Part shown: positions 20,841-32,900 of the stretch, piece after piece
Layout: each line of letters opens with the position of its first letter
Position numbering within the stretch: position 1 is the first letter of the stretch
NCBI GenBank assembly: GCA_027625915.1
Contig: JANTQA010000051.1
Coordinates: 6,076,501 to 6,140,500 of the forward strand
DNA: 64,000 bases
Source of the DNA: Anaeramoeba flamelloides
Taxonomy: Eukaryota > Metamonada > Anaeramoebidae
Direction of reading: 5' to 3'
Position numbers and translations under genes: made by a program
The notes under the pieces: generated by a model
The model's database searches: none
Told to the model about the DNA's origin: nothing
What the model saw: the letters and a program-made list of their open reading frames with translations, nothing else

Positions 20841-23800
20841 TATTTCAGCGAGTTAGTTTGAATGATAAAAAAAACAATCGGAGAATGAAAGTAAATAGAG
20901 TTTTTTTCTTGATCTAAATTTAATTTGTAGAAAAATGAAAATTTTTGCTTTATGATAGCTAGCCCTTTAATTGTTAATGCATTGTGTTAAAGAAATTATT
21001 TTAACGAAATATATATCAATTAAGGAACACAAAATCTTTGAAATTTAAATATCCCCTTAAAGGTGTATTTACACAGTGAATTCTTAATAGATTATCAAAA
21101 AATTCTCTCTTTAATTTTAGTAAAGTGTCCAAAGATATTTGATTCTGAGATTTAAACAAATTATTTATGAAAAAATGAACTATTTTTGTTTGTTTTTAAT
21201 TCTCCTGTTAAGCTTATAAAATGTAAATAATTTGAAATCCATCAAAAAAAAAGATATTTAAACTAAAAAAATGATATAAACAAGAAAAATATTTGATGAA
21301 AAAAAAACCACAATTTCAATAGATCACCTAATAAATCAATAGTACTTTTATTTTAAAAATGTGAGAGCTTTTTTAAAACTTTATTTGAAGTTTTCCATTT
21401 CAAAACATCAAAAGTCTTTTAATAATTAAAACGTCTCAAAAACATTTTGTTTCAAAAAAGATAAGAATCAATATTTAAATGTGGTGTATACACCCAAGTC
21501 GTAAGGAGAGTGAATTTTTTTACAAAAAAATACACACTTTGAAAAAAAAAACTTTCCAATAATTTTTTGAACTACGTCAAAAATTTACCAATTTGTCTCA
21601 AGTTCTAAGAAAATACCATTCAAAATTTGAAGTAAAATAATCAAAATATTCTTCAATTATGATCAAAAAATCTTGTTAGTTCATTTTTGAAATGGAAAAT
21701 GATCAAAAAAAAAAATCAGAGATATATAAACTTGAACACCCTTATTAAGAAAGGTAAAAATGAAAAAGAAAAAAAATGCTGTATTTTTTTATATAAAAAA
21801 TACAAGTTAATATAAATCGTCTCAAAACCAAATTATAATTTTGGAAGATCATATTGATTGGTTTTTTTTGACCATTATGTTACTTGGTTTGTTCAAATTG
21901 TCTTCATAAATCAAAACAATTCTTATAAAGAAGTTGTGCCTTTCCCCCTTTTTATTTATTTGTTAATTCTTTTTATCTATTCCAAAAATTCAAGTTCCCA
22001 AGAAAATCTTTAAGGGTAGTTTTTACTCTTTATTATATATTTTGAACAGAATATTCATTACAAAACACTAAACTTGTGATTTATTTTCATGTGACATTTT
22101 TTTTTTCTTTTATCGTTTCTCCCAAAATTTAAAGGTTCCATCTAATACAAATTGGGATGGGTGTTTTCTGTTCAAGGTTTTGTGGTGTTGTTCATTCAAC
22201 GATACAAAAGTAAATTAAATTCGGGGAAATTGATCAGTTTAGGAAATTAGAAAAAAAATTTAAAAAGCGAAGTTCAAAAAAGAAAAAATGATCTTTATTT
22301 AACAAAATGTGGATTTTAGTGAATTCTATTCAATATCAAAGAATTTTTCATTTGTCTTTTTGTAAATATTTATTTAACCAGAAAATAACAATTGTTAATT
22401 TAATTTTTTTTTCCCATTTTTTGCAATTATGAACTCTTAGGTGAAAATGACTTACCCACTTATCTTAACACACATATCAAAAATAAATAAATCAAAATTA
22501 TAAACATGATCTCGAGGTTTGTAACGTTCACCCAAGAAGTAATTTTCAAAAAAAGTTGTTTTTTCAAATCTTCTTTTTCTTTTTGATATATTACACAAAT
22601 TTTGAAAAAATATGTCATTTTTTAGATCTTTGATCTTACTGAATTAATAATTGTGAGAATTAACAACAACCGAACCAGAATAAAACTACATAATACTATA
22701 AATTACAATTACGGACATAGTCCTTAAAATCTGGCAAAATCATTTAAAAAAAAGTTTTAATTTTTTGAAAATGGTACTTCTGTTGTCAAAATAAATCATG
22801 CAGAAAAGTTTAATCCATGTTCCACAATAAAATGCGTTTTTTTTTTTTTATTTAAGACCTATACATCAACCAATCAAAGAAACTGACAACAAACGATAAT
22901 TAATACCAGTTTTGTTTTCTTAAGGGATTATCGTCTACCAAAGAGAAGCCTAGGAACAAAGTATGTTGTTATTAGAACGAACCAAATTAGTACTCCATGG
23001 TTCAAATGTCTCAAAAAAATCAACTAATCAAGTAATAATATTTGTTGATCTCATCAATTAAAAATGATCTTTGTATTAGTAAAAAACTCAACAATTTCAG
23101 AATAAAATCTGCATTTTGCCATAAATTTAAAGGTTTAATTATCAATATTCAGTCTCCAAAGTTGTAAAATATCTTTCTTAAATTTGTTGCGAAATGTAGA
23201 TTAGTTACTAAAAAATTCATTTGTTTTTAAAAATTAAATAATTAACCAATAAAATTTTTTGACAAATTATTTCTCAAATCATGCAAATGTATTGAAACTA
23301 TAAGTAGCTTTATCAATAGCAAACAAAACTAATCAGTCTTTGTACTTTTATGTTGAAGATTATTGAGTTAATCTTTGAAATTCAAAAATTATAAAAATAG
23401 TTACTTTTGGAAGTTCTAAATCTAAATTATTAAATACCAGAATACTGTATTTTGGGTTTCTATTTTTAGATTGGGAAAAGGAATTAAAAAAAAAATTTGT
23501 CAAAATGAAACTTTTTTAATAGTGATCATTAGTAAAAAATGTAATAATTTAGTGTGTAAAAGGATTTATAATAGATTTTTTAGAGCTATTTGAGCCATGG
23601 TGTACTAAAATCATTTGCACCCAATTACAACATACTTTGATTATAGAGAAATTCATGGTGACGCTAATTCCGTAAAGTTTTATTATTTAAAAAGAAATTC
23701 CAAAAATAAAGGATCAAAATCGATAATTTATCTCAAAAAATAGAGTTAATTATTTAATAAAATTTATTATCAAAAAAATAAAAAAATATCAAACAATTGA

Positions 23801-24444
23801 GAAGATTATGAAAAATTTTTAACTATCTGCATTCCTAATTTAAAATTTACAAAAAATAACCAGACCTTTACTTTCAAAATAGATTTGAACTTAGATATAC
23901 TATTTGGTAGTAAAGATTGGATGTTGCATTGGAACAAGAAGAAAAAAAAGTACCGATTATATTTGGAAATACGGATATTAGTTGTACACGCATTATTTTC
24001 ATCACTCTAATTATTTGTAACTCTAAATTACCATTTTGTTTTTAGTAGTTATTTCTATACAAACAACAAGATAATTGAAGTGAACAAAAAAATCTTCTAA
24101 TGTGTTTTTTGAAGGAATTGGTAAATAGGTTCGACATTTATTTTGATACTTAAATGGATAACACAAAATAAATTTTTATCGTTTATTGAAAAAACGTCAC
24201 TCTCGAGTTTTATATCAAAATAACAACTTATTCACTTCAACCAATCTAAGGGCTTTATCAGGCTTTTAGTTTTTTCAAACTTTCAAACAATTTATTCTAT
24301 TCCAACACTTCTAAAAGTATTAAAGGGGAAATACGTTACCAAAGCATAACTTTTGCAAAACGAGATTATTTGTTGTGTATATTTTCTCATTATAAACTCA
24401 TTTTTTTCAAAAAACCTTTTTCAAGCCAAAATATAATTTCTGCA
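20841..24444. other. Gene-free stretch of ~3.6 kb
   Basis: No supported gene, RNA or long repeat was found. Frames are short and made of F, K, N and I codons. The right end presumably includes the promoter of the HAD phosphatase gene. Confidence 0.4.
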
Positions 24445-25260
24445 ATGAAAAATAATAACAACAACAAAATTCATTTGCTTTTTGATCTGAATGGCACTTT
24501 AATGTACCGAGACAGGAAAAGGATTCAAAAAAAGTCTTTGTCCCATGATCTAAAACTCAGAAAGAGACACTACATCTATCTTAGACCTTATGTGCAAGAG
24601 CTAATCGAACAATTACTTACAGATGAAAGATTTTGTGTTTATTTTTATACTTCAATGGAGCCACAAAACTTTTTACCGATCTTGGAATTGATTTGTAGTT
24701 TAAGCAACACTAACTTAGTTTCTGGGATTCTTGATCGAAAATTTAATAAACGCGATATGGAGGGAGAAAAAAAATGGGACACAATGAGAGATTTAAATCG
24801 TGTCTCTGAAGAATATCCAACAATCAACAACACAAATGTTATTATGATTGATAATGAGTTTCGAAAAATTAGAGAAATGTCCGAAAATGCACTTGTTATC
24901 AAGGACTTTACAAGGGAAATAGTTGGAACCGATGACACTGAATTGAAACTACTCCAACAGTACTTTAAAGAAATGAGCAGTGTTGGTATTAAAGATATTA
25001 GATCCTATTTAAAAACAAACATTTTTCCACCAAAAAAAATCCAAGAAAATGAAAATGAAAAGGAAAATGAAAAGGGAAAGGAAAATGAAAATGAAAAAGA
25101 AAATGAAAAGGAAAAAGAAAAGGAAAATAAAGAAAAAGAAAAACAAAATAAAAATGTAATAGAAAAAGAAGAAAAGCAAACTAAAAAAGTAAATACAGTT
25201 GATGAGTTGCAAGAGTTGACCTCTAAATTATCGATTAAGGGGAAAAAAAAGTCAAATTAA
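24445..25260 (+). CDS. FCP1/NIF-type HAD-superfamily phosphatase
   Basis: A single exon of 271 residues from ATG 24445; the frame is open further upstream but has no earlier ATG. The HAD motifs are in order. Motif I is FDLNGTL with the nucleophile at D14. Motif II is the Thr-Ser of VYFYTS at 69-70. Motif III is IMIDNE with D136-N137, after a WDTMRDLNRV segment typical of FCP1-like proteins. At D+2 the usual acid/base Asp is Asn. DxNG variants are known as a subgroup of FCP1-homology proteins, for example in plants, so the domain may be catalytically altered rather than broken. Residues ~198-247 are a Lys/Glu/Asn repeat, then a short VDELQELTSKLSI tail. Relatives dephosphorylate RNA polymerase II C-terminal domain or other phosphoproteins; the substrate here is unknown. 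Confidence 0.85.
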   Translation: MKNNNNNKIHLLFDLNGTLMYRDRKRIQKKSLSHDLKLRKRHYIYLRPYVQELIEQLLTDERFCVYFYTSMEPQNFLPILELICSLSNTNLVSGILDRKFNKRDMEGEKKWDTMRDLNRVSEEYPTINNTNVIMIDNEFRKIREMSENALVIKDFTREIVGTDDTELKLLQQYFKEMSSVGIKDIRSYLKTNIFPPKKIQENENEKENEKGKENENEKENEKEKEKENKEKEKQNKNVIEKEEKQTKKVNTVDELQELTSKLSIKGKKKSN

Positions 25261-26955
25261 AAAATATAACTATTTCCCAATTATTACCTTGATTTCTTTT
25301 ATTGATTTATGAAAGACCAATGAATACTCGATATAAATTTTTTCACTTGATTGTGCGTTTTGCATTTTTTCTTTGTTTTTCTTTTTCAACATTTTCCAGT
25401 TCTTTTAATCTCGAGAACACGAAGCTTTTTAAATGAATCGGTTTTAGTCCAATCAAATAAATTTTATAAACTTGTGGGGAAAAGTACCAAATTTCATTGG
25501 ATTTAGAGGTAGCATAAATTTATTAGAGATTTGTTGGCTAACTTTGTATTTCTTATTAAAATATAATAATTGTAAACAAATTTTCAAACCCAGATTAATA
25601 ATTGTAAAAAAAAAATTTTACAACAATATTTTTTTTTAAAATTTTGATTTTATATTTTTTTCTGATTAAATTTTAGAGGTCAAATTTCTTTATTTTTAAT
25701 TTGTAAAATTTATTTGAATGGGTTTGATTCGAAAATAATAAATTATTATTATTCATAAAATATTATTTATTTTTTAACAAAATAATATGTTCTACCAACA
25801 GATTGTTTTATATTTTGCAAGATCAAATTTTAATTTATATTTATTTTTTGTATTTAAATGATCAGAGTTCACATTTGAATTCTTTTTTGAAAAAAAATCT
25901 CAAATGATTCTTTTTATGATTCCATTGAATCAAATGATTTTTTTTATTACAATGATAAGTTTCAAATTATTTCTTGTTTACATTAGTTTTTCATGGAATC
26001 CCATCAGTAGCAAAAAATAAGAATTAATAAATAGATTTATTATTAAAAAGAATTTATTTCTCATCAAAATTAACATTTGAGGTTTTTGTTCTTGGGATTT
26101 TAATTTTGATCATCTTTTCGTCAATCCCGGGTATTTTTATGTTTATTCCTGGAAGAATATTATTTTACTGTGTAATGAAATTATAAAAATCTTTTTTTTT
26201 TTAGTTTTTGTACCAAATAAAAAATTAATTTTTGATATTTGTGATTAATTATTTTTAAAAGTGACTATAACAAGTCAAAAATGTTGATAAAAACAAATTC
26301 CTTAGAAATCAATAATATGATTCCAAATTATAAGTTTTCGTTTACTTGAAAAATTTGAAAAATGAAACCATTATTGGGATTCTGAGAAAGGATTGTCACA
26401 AATAGTCCTTTCATTGACTAAATTTTTCACAATTTTTTGTAAATTATTCTTCTCTTTCAACCATTTTCCTCTTTCCTAATTGTACTTCTTCTTGCTCTGA
26501 TATAAGATTAATTATTGCAAAACAATCGGCATTTCCGCCAGTGAAAAAAAAAAGATATTTAAATGGTTGGTAGATATAATTCATTTTAATTAATAAAACA
26601 AAATATAAAAGATTTTTTACTCTTTTATTTTGTTCAATTTAGATTTGAATGGATCCAAACTAAAATAGATTAAAAGAATTTAATAAAGATATTTTTTCCA
26701 CATATTTATTTTATAGATTTATTAATTTTAACACGCATCCAATATCAATAATAGATAAGATTTATATTATGAAAAAATTCATCTTATTTTAAGATATAAT
26801 CAACCTTTATTATTAATTTTTCGTTTACAAAAATGATTAATTAAACTGGTTATTGTAAAACTTTTTTATTTGTCTTTTTGAATATAAAAAAATAAATAGA
26901 GAAAAAAGAAATTCTAATGTTACCACATAAAACAATTTTTGATATCCTTTTTTTA
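25261..26955. other. Gene-free stretch after the HAD phosphatase
   Basis: Nothing supportable is seen. It is A+T-rich with weak local inverted repeats only. Confidence 0.4.
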
Positions 26956-26959
26956 GAAT

Positions 26960-27146
26960 CAGTTTCACTTTTAAGACACAAACTTTTTATGGAATTTAAG
27001 GCACAAAAAAATCTTGGATTAAAGCACATTTTTTCAAATTCTAGTAAAATAATTTGTAAAAAAAAAATTCCAAATTTTGTGCCTTAATTTGAGATTTTTT
27101 TGTACCTTAAATTTCGTTGAAAGTCTGTGTCTTAAAAGTGAAACTG
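26960..27146. mobile_element. ~190 bp hairpin MITE, copy 1
   Basis: It is a near-complete palindrome. It starts CAGTTTCACTTTTAAGACAC and ends with the near-complement GTCTTAAAAGTGAAACTG. The arms are about 75 bp around a short A+T core. Related copies lie at 27500-27692 and 39098-39285. Confidence 0.85.
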
Positions 27147-27239
27147 GCTTTATATGATAAAAATAAGATTCAAATATATGAAATATTTAATTGTTTCTAT
27201 TAAACTGTGATAGAATAATCCATTTGAATTATGATATTT

Positions 27240-27415
27240 TTAATTAATAATCTTTCTATCGGGTCTTTACTCCTTCTGTTTCAGGACATGGATAATTTTT
27301 AATTTGGTCATGTAAATGATATAATATTTTTTTTACTTTAATGTTTTAATTATTTTTCTTCTTCTCTTTTTTTATTTAGTAAATTTTCTTTAATTACTCC
27401 TTTATGACAATAAAT
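27240..27415 (+). repeat. ~170 bp dispersed repeat, copy 1
   Basis: This shares with 38190-38365 the block AATCTTTCTATCGGGT, then CAGGACRTGGATA, TTGGTCATG, and TTATTTTTCTTCTTCTCTTTTT followed by TTTAATTACTCCTTT. It has no coding frame and its nature is unknown. It lies between two hairpin MITEs. Confidence 0.7.
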
Positions 27416-27499
27416 AGAATTATGATATTTTTCAAAAACATCAAAAAATTATATTTTAATTTAAAAATTATCAAATTAGCAGCAAAATCATTTATTTAA

Positions 27500-27692
27500 A
27501 GTCATTTTGAATTTTAAGGTACAAACATTCAACGAAATTTAAAACAAAAAAAAATATTAAATTAAAAAACAGAATTTGGATTCGGGTAAAATAATTTGTT
27601 GAAAAACAAATTCCAAATTTTGTACTTTAATTTGGAGATTCTTTTTTCTTAAGTTTTGTTGAAAGTTTGTGTTTTTAAAGTTGAAACTAACT
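27500..27692. mobile_element. ~190 bp hairpin MITE, copy 2 (diverged)
   Basis: It has the same organisation as 26960-27146, with arms carrying AATTTTAAGGTACAAAC and its near-complement on the right. Substitutions are more frequent than in the other two copies, so it is older. Confidence 0.7.
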
Positions 27693-27876
27693 GTTTTTTT
27701 TTTTTTTACTCTTTCTTATTATTAGTTTTAATTTTGGGTATATTTTAATTAAATTCAAAATAGTTTTGACTAATTTTTTAAATTTTGTTTGAAAATCAAT
27801 TTTAAAAAATTTTCAAAACTTATTTATATAATGAATTTTACTGAAATAAAATGATATATTTTTTCGAATTATAATA

Positions 27877-28314
27877 ACCGTTGTGGAAAAAAAGTGAAAC
27901 ATGGAAAAAAAGTGAAACACAGTTTTTAATTGGGAACATTACTGAAAATGAAAAGTAAGATCAATGAAAAAAAGAATAAATAAATATACAAAGATAAAAT
28001 GAAGTATTCGTCACAATAACAGTTTTTCTAATACTATCTTTTAGTATGTGTTTTTCTTTGATTGATCAACTATTAAAAATTTGTTCAAAAAATTGACTAT
28101 TTTTGAGATCTCCAAAACTATACTACCAATTTGGATAAATCAAGTAGATTTAAATTGTATTTGTTGGGTTGATTGAAAATAATATAATGGGTTCTTATTT
28201 GAAGTTAATTGGTTTCTTCTTTTAATTGATTTTACTTTTCATTTTCAGTAATGTTCCCAATTAAAAACTGTGTTTCACTTTTTTTCCATGTTTCACTTTT
28301 TTTCCACAACAGTA
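27877..28314 (+). mobile_element. ~430 bp inverted-repeat element, copy 2
   Basis: Long terminal inverted repeats of ~85 bp begin CCGTTGTGGAAAAAAAGTGA and end with TCACTTTTTTTCCACAACAG. Inside each end the GGAAAAAAAGTGAAAC phrase is doubled. The core includes CTATCTTTTAGTATGTG and GAGATCTCCAAAA. No coding frame; the frame at 28232-28426 spans its right end and is not a gene. The next copy lies 500 bp away in the same orientation. Confidence 0.85.
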
Positions 28315-28814
28315 AAATATTTTGAATAAGAATGAAGATGGCATCTGAAGAATATAAGAGAAAAATAATTAAGATAACAAATATTGATATTTTAATTACT
28401 TTTAAACTCTTCTTCAAGAATATCATTAACTCTACGATGAACTTATCTACAGCTCTAAAACATTAACATAAGTCACGAAAAATCATTTATGAAAAAAAAT
28501 ATTTCTAAATTTTCAAACTTAGTATTCTCAGTAGTTATCAAGAAAATTCATCTAAAAACATACCTGACATTACTACTAGTTAACCAAATTATAAAAATGG
28601 TTTTCTTATGGTTGAAAAAATTCAAATTATAAAAATAAAAAATTGAGGGGATCTATTTGACGAGAAAATATTGTAATTAACATTTAAAAAGTTTCTCAAT
28701 AAAAAAAAAAAAAAAACAACTTAATTTGGTAAATATAAATTTATAGGATCTCAAATTAAAAAAAAACATTCAAAGATTTTCTATTAAAAAAAATAAATTT
28801 TATAAAAAATTATA

Positions 28815-29240
28815 ACCATTGTGGATAAAAAGTGAAACATGGAAAAAAAGTGAAACACAGTTTTGAATTGGTAACATTATTGAAAATGAACAGCAAGATC
28901 AATGAAAAAAAGAATAAATAAAGACAAAATGAAGTATTCGCCACAATAAGATTTTTTTTAATACTATCTTTTAGTGTGGGCTTTTCTTTGATTGATCAAT
29001 TATTAAAAATTTGTTCAAAAAATTGACAATTTTTGAGATCTCCAAAATACACCTTGAATTTCGATAAATGAAGTAGATTTCAATTGTCTTTCTTGAGTTG
29101 ATTGAATATAATATAATGGATTATTATTTGTATTTAATTGGTTTCTTCTTTTAATTGATTTTACTTTGAATTTTCAGTACTGTTCCCAATTAAAAATGGT
29201 GATTCACTTTTTTTCCTGTTTCACTTTTTTTCCAATGATA
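28815..29240 (+). mobile_element. ~430 bp inverted-repeat element, copy 3
   Basis: It is collinear with 27877-28314 across its whole length, with the same core phrases and the same inverted ends (CCATTGTGGATAAAAAGTGA at the left). It lies 670 bp upstream of the CCT1 start codon. Confidence 0.85.
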
Positions 29241-29910
29241 AATTAATCTTTTCCTATTTTATATTTTCAAAGGGTAAAATTTCTTCATTTGAAAAAAAAA
29301 TGATTTTCTTTCAATAAAGAATTGATTTAATTCAATTTAATCTTAGTTGTTATTTTGTATAGCCCTCCCCATTTTTCTGGAAGTAAGGATTTTTAATATT
29401 CTTTAGATAAAGAAAACTCACGGGAAATTTAAAAAAAAAAATTCAAAAAAAAAAAAGATTATAAAAAGTGGCCAAGATAGAAACTTCAAAACTTACATAG
29501 TAGTTTTCAAAATTAAGAATTATAAACAATTTAAATTGGAAATTGAAACTCATCCTTTGCACATTTTTGAAAAAAACAGCCAGTTTTTCGCTTGTTGATC
29601 TTTAGAATCGATTTTATATCACGACATTGATTAGTTTTTGATTGTTATTAAGCACTCATTAAAAAATTGCTAAAAATTTTTTTTCCATCTGAAAAACTTA
29701 TTTTTCACCATCAAAGACTTGACCCTTAAATTTCACAACAAAGAAAAAAATCAAAGTTAAAGCAATGGTAATGATTTAGAAAAGTATCTTATATATTCAA
29801 TAGTTTATTTTTTCGAAAAACAGTGAAGGGTTTTGGGAATGTCTCAAAATGAAAGGAAACATTTTTTCGATTTTTTTTTTTTAAAATCTTCATACTTCTT
29901 TTAAATACAA
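29241..29910. promoter_or_regulatory. CCT1 upstream region
   Basis: The promoter must lie here or within the element just upstream. No individual regulatory motif can be named from sequence alone. Confidence 0.3.
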
Positions 29911-32900
29911 ATGAAATCCCAATTTGTTGCAGGAACTGCAATTATTGCAGGTGAAAGAGATAGTGGAATCCGTGTTCGACAAAACAATCTTCATGCTGTC
30001 ATGGCTGTTGCTAATGTCATCAGATCATCCTTAGGGCCACAAGGGTTGGACAAATTACTGGTCGATGACATTGGGGAAGTTTTAATCACAAACGATGGTG
30101 CAACAATTCTTGACCAATTAGACGTCCAGCACCCTGCAGGTAAATTGATTATTCAATTAGCTGGCCTCCAAGACAGAGAAGTCGGAGACGGAACAACAAG
30201 CGTTGTGTTGATCGCTGCAGAGCTTTTAAAAGGCGCTTATGATCTTATTATTAAGGGTATCCACCCAACAAATATCATCACAGGTTATCGAACCGCTGCA
30301 AAGCAAGCAGTCAAATTTATTAAGGAAAACCTTTCAAAGTCTGTTGAAGATCTTGGTAAAGAAGTTATTCTTAATTGTGCAAAAACTTCGATGAGCTCGA
30401 AAATTATTGGGATGTAATAGCCTTTCAATACAATTTTTTTCTTCTATTGTTCCTTTTCTTTTTCTGTTTCTTGAAAATTTTTATTGTAAAACCCCAAATC
30501 TTTTTCTCTTTTTTTTGATAAAAAATCTTTTTCATTTCTTTTTCTTTTTTATTATTTATTAAAATGCTTGGATCATCCAAAATTTTGATATAGGCAATCT
30601 GATTTTTTTGCAGAAATGGTTGTTGAAGCAGTGTCAGCAGTCAAAGTTGAAGGGAAAAAAGGAAGCAAGTATCCAATTAGCTCTGTCAATATCTTAAAAA
30701 GTCATGGAAAAAGTTTAAAAGAAAGTATTTTGCTCAATGGGTTTGCTCTTAATTGTACCAGAGCTTCACAAGGTAAAGAATTCATTCTTTTTTTTCAATT
30801 TCCTTCAAAAAAAAATGTTTTTTTTAACTTTTATTTTAATCAGAGACATAGTGTTTGTGGGTTGTTTATTTGCTTTTTACTTTTATATTTTTTTTTTTCT
30901 TCAAAAACAATCAGAAAATCCAAAACAAATGTGTTAGTGTCTTAAAATTCATGTCAATTCTTTTCCTCAGAGACCATACAGTTTTACTTTTCAAAAAATT
31001 CTGATTTTAGATTTAAGGCTACGGCTCAAAAAATGGGAAAAAAGATTATTTGTTTGTGTACCAAAGCTAAACAAATATATTGTTTCAAAGTCACCAATTA
31101 TGAAATGAAAAAAAAAAATATTGTAATAAGAAAAAAAAATCGAAAGAACGAACAAATTATCAAAAATCAATCTTTCGATATGAAAAATATTTTTTTAATT
31201 GTTTTCATTTTTGGATCTGTTTAAGGTTGAAAAAGAATTTAATTATTTGATTTTTTTTTTGAATCAAATTTCATTAATCACAATGAGTCATAGAACCTTT
31301 GATAAAATTCCAAAGAAGAAACCAAAATTTTGTTAAAAATCTTTTTTTACCACCAAATTTCAAAATATTATAAAATTTAAAAAAAAAACAATAAAAAATC
31401 TAAAAAAGAGTTTTTTTATTTATTTTAATATACAGAATAAACCAAAATACAACAATATTCCAAGCTATATAAATTACATTTTTATGTTTGGAATTTGCAA
31501 GGGTAAATAGTTTGATAGTGTTATTTGTTTTTTTTTGAATCTCTATTTTCTCTTTTTTTCAGAAAACTAATTGAGTTTAAAATACTTCTAATGAATGTAA
31601 TTAAAAGATTCTTTTGACTACTCTTTGAATTAGAAGTCACAAATTTACTCACTTCAAAACACCCTCTTTAACAGATTAAGATCTCTTGAGCACTTAACCC
31701 TTACCAATAAAGCCTAAGAATCTCTATTTTCTCTTAGATTTGAAATCTGGATTTTTTTCTCTGAAATTTGTAATGCCAATATTTTCAAAGTATTTGTTGT
31801 TTTATTTAATTTTATGACTTATCTTGTGTTTGGAATCGGAATCGTTTTCTCTGAAATTTGTAAGACCAACAATTTGAATGTATTTTTTTTTTTTTTTTTT
31901 TAGTTTTGTGCCTTCTTGGAGTTCGAAATCTGGATCTTTTCTTTGTTGTTTTTTTTTATCCCAGCTTCTCTAAATGTTCCAAATTTTTAATCTTCTTTCT
32001 TTTCCTTAATGTTTTTTTTCTTCTTTTTTGTTAAAACATGTAAATGGTTTAGTTATTATTATTTTTTTGGAACAAAAACAAAAGTAAAAAAAATAAAAAT
32101 AAAAATAATAATAATAAAAAAGGTTTGCACAATTGTAATTTCCCAAAAGGGAATTTTGCTTTAACAATTTGGTATAATATTGGTATGTTCAGCCCAAAAA
32201 GAAAAAATTAATTCTGGTACTTTTTGGCCATTTAAAAAATTTTCCAAAATTTAATGATCAAAAAGTCAATTTTATAAATGAAAGACAAACTTTTTTATTT
32301 TAGGAGATGTTAACGATTATATTTTTATTTTTAAATCACCAAATAAAAAGAATAATATTCTAATGACTCTTTTCTTGATTAACTGATTTTGGAAACCCAC
32401 TTTTTGAAAATAATTAAAAAATTGAAATCAAACCAAGCCTAAATAAAAATCTCAACAGAAAAACATTAATTCCTTATTTTTGATTAAAACTCTTTTAATC
32501 TATGAAACTTTTCAGACCAAATCTGGACGTGGGAAAAAGATTTTTAAAAAACTTTCCTTTTCTAGAAACCTATAAAAGATAAAGTAAGTTTCAGATCAAA
32601 CAATTGAGACTCAAAATAACGAAAGCTAACTACACATACAAGGCAATATTTTTTTTTCCAGTTCAATAACCATAGAACTTAAGTGACTAGTATTTAAAAA
32701 AAAAGAATGAAATCTTGTTTAGATCATTAAAATTATTTTTTGTAAATTGTGTTTTGGTTTATGCGATGAATGAGTAAGCTCCACCAAATAATATATTAAT
32801 TTGAGTCTATTATTTGAAATCCAAAATTTCATATATTTCCAATATAGAACTAAAAAAAGTATATAATCTTTTATTTTGATTAATAAGCAAGTTAATTCTT

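Noticed and set aside
25009-25212. F-rich minus-strand frame over the HAD phosphatase tail
   Set aside because: It is an antisense shadow of the Lys/Glu/Asn repeat.
31033-31224. 63-codon frame in CCT1 intron 2
   Set aside because: Lys/Asn/Ile-rich with no homology recognised. Considered as a nested gene but has no support.
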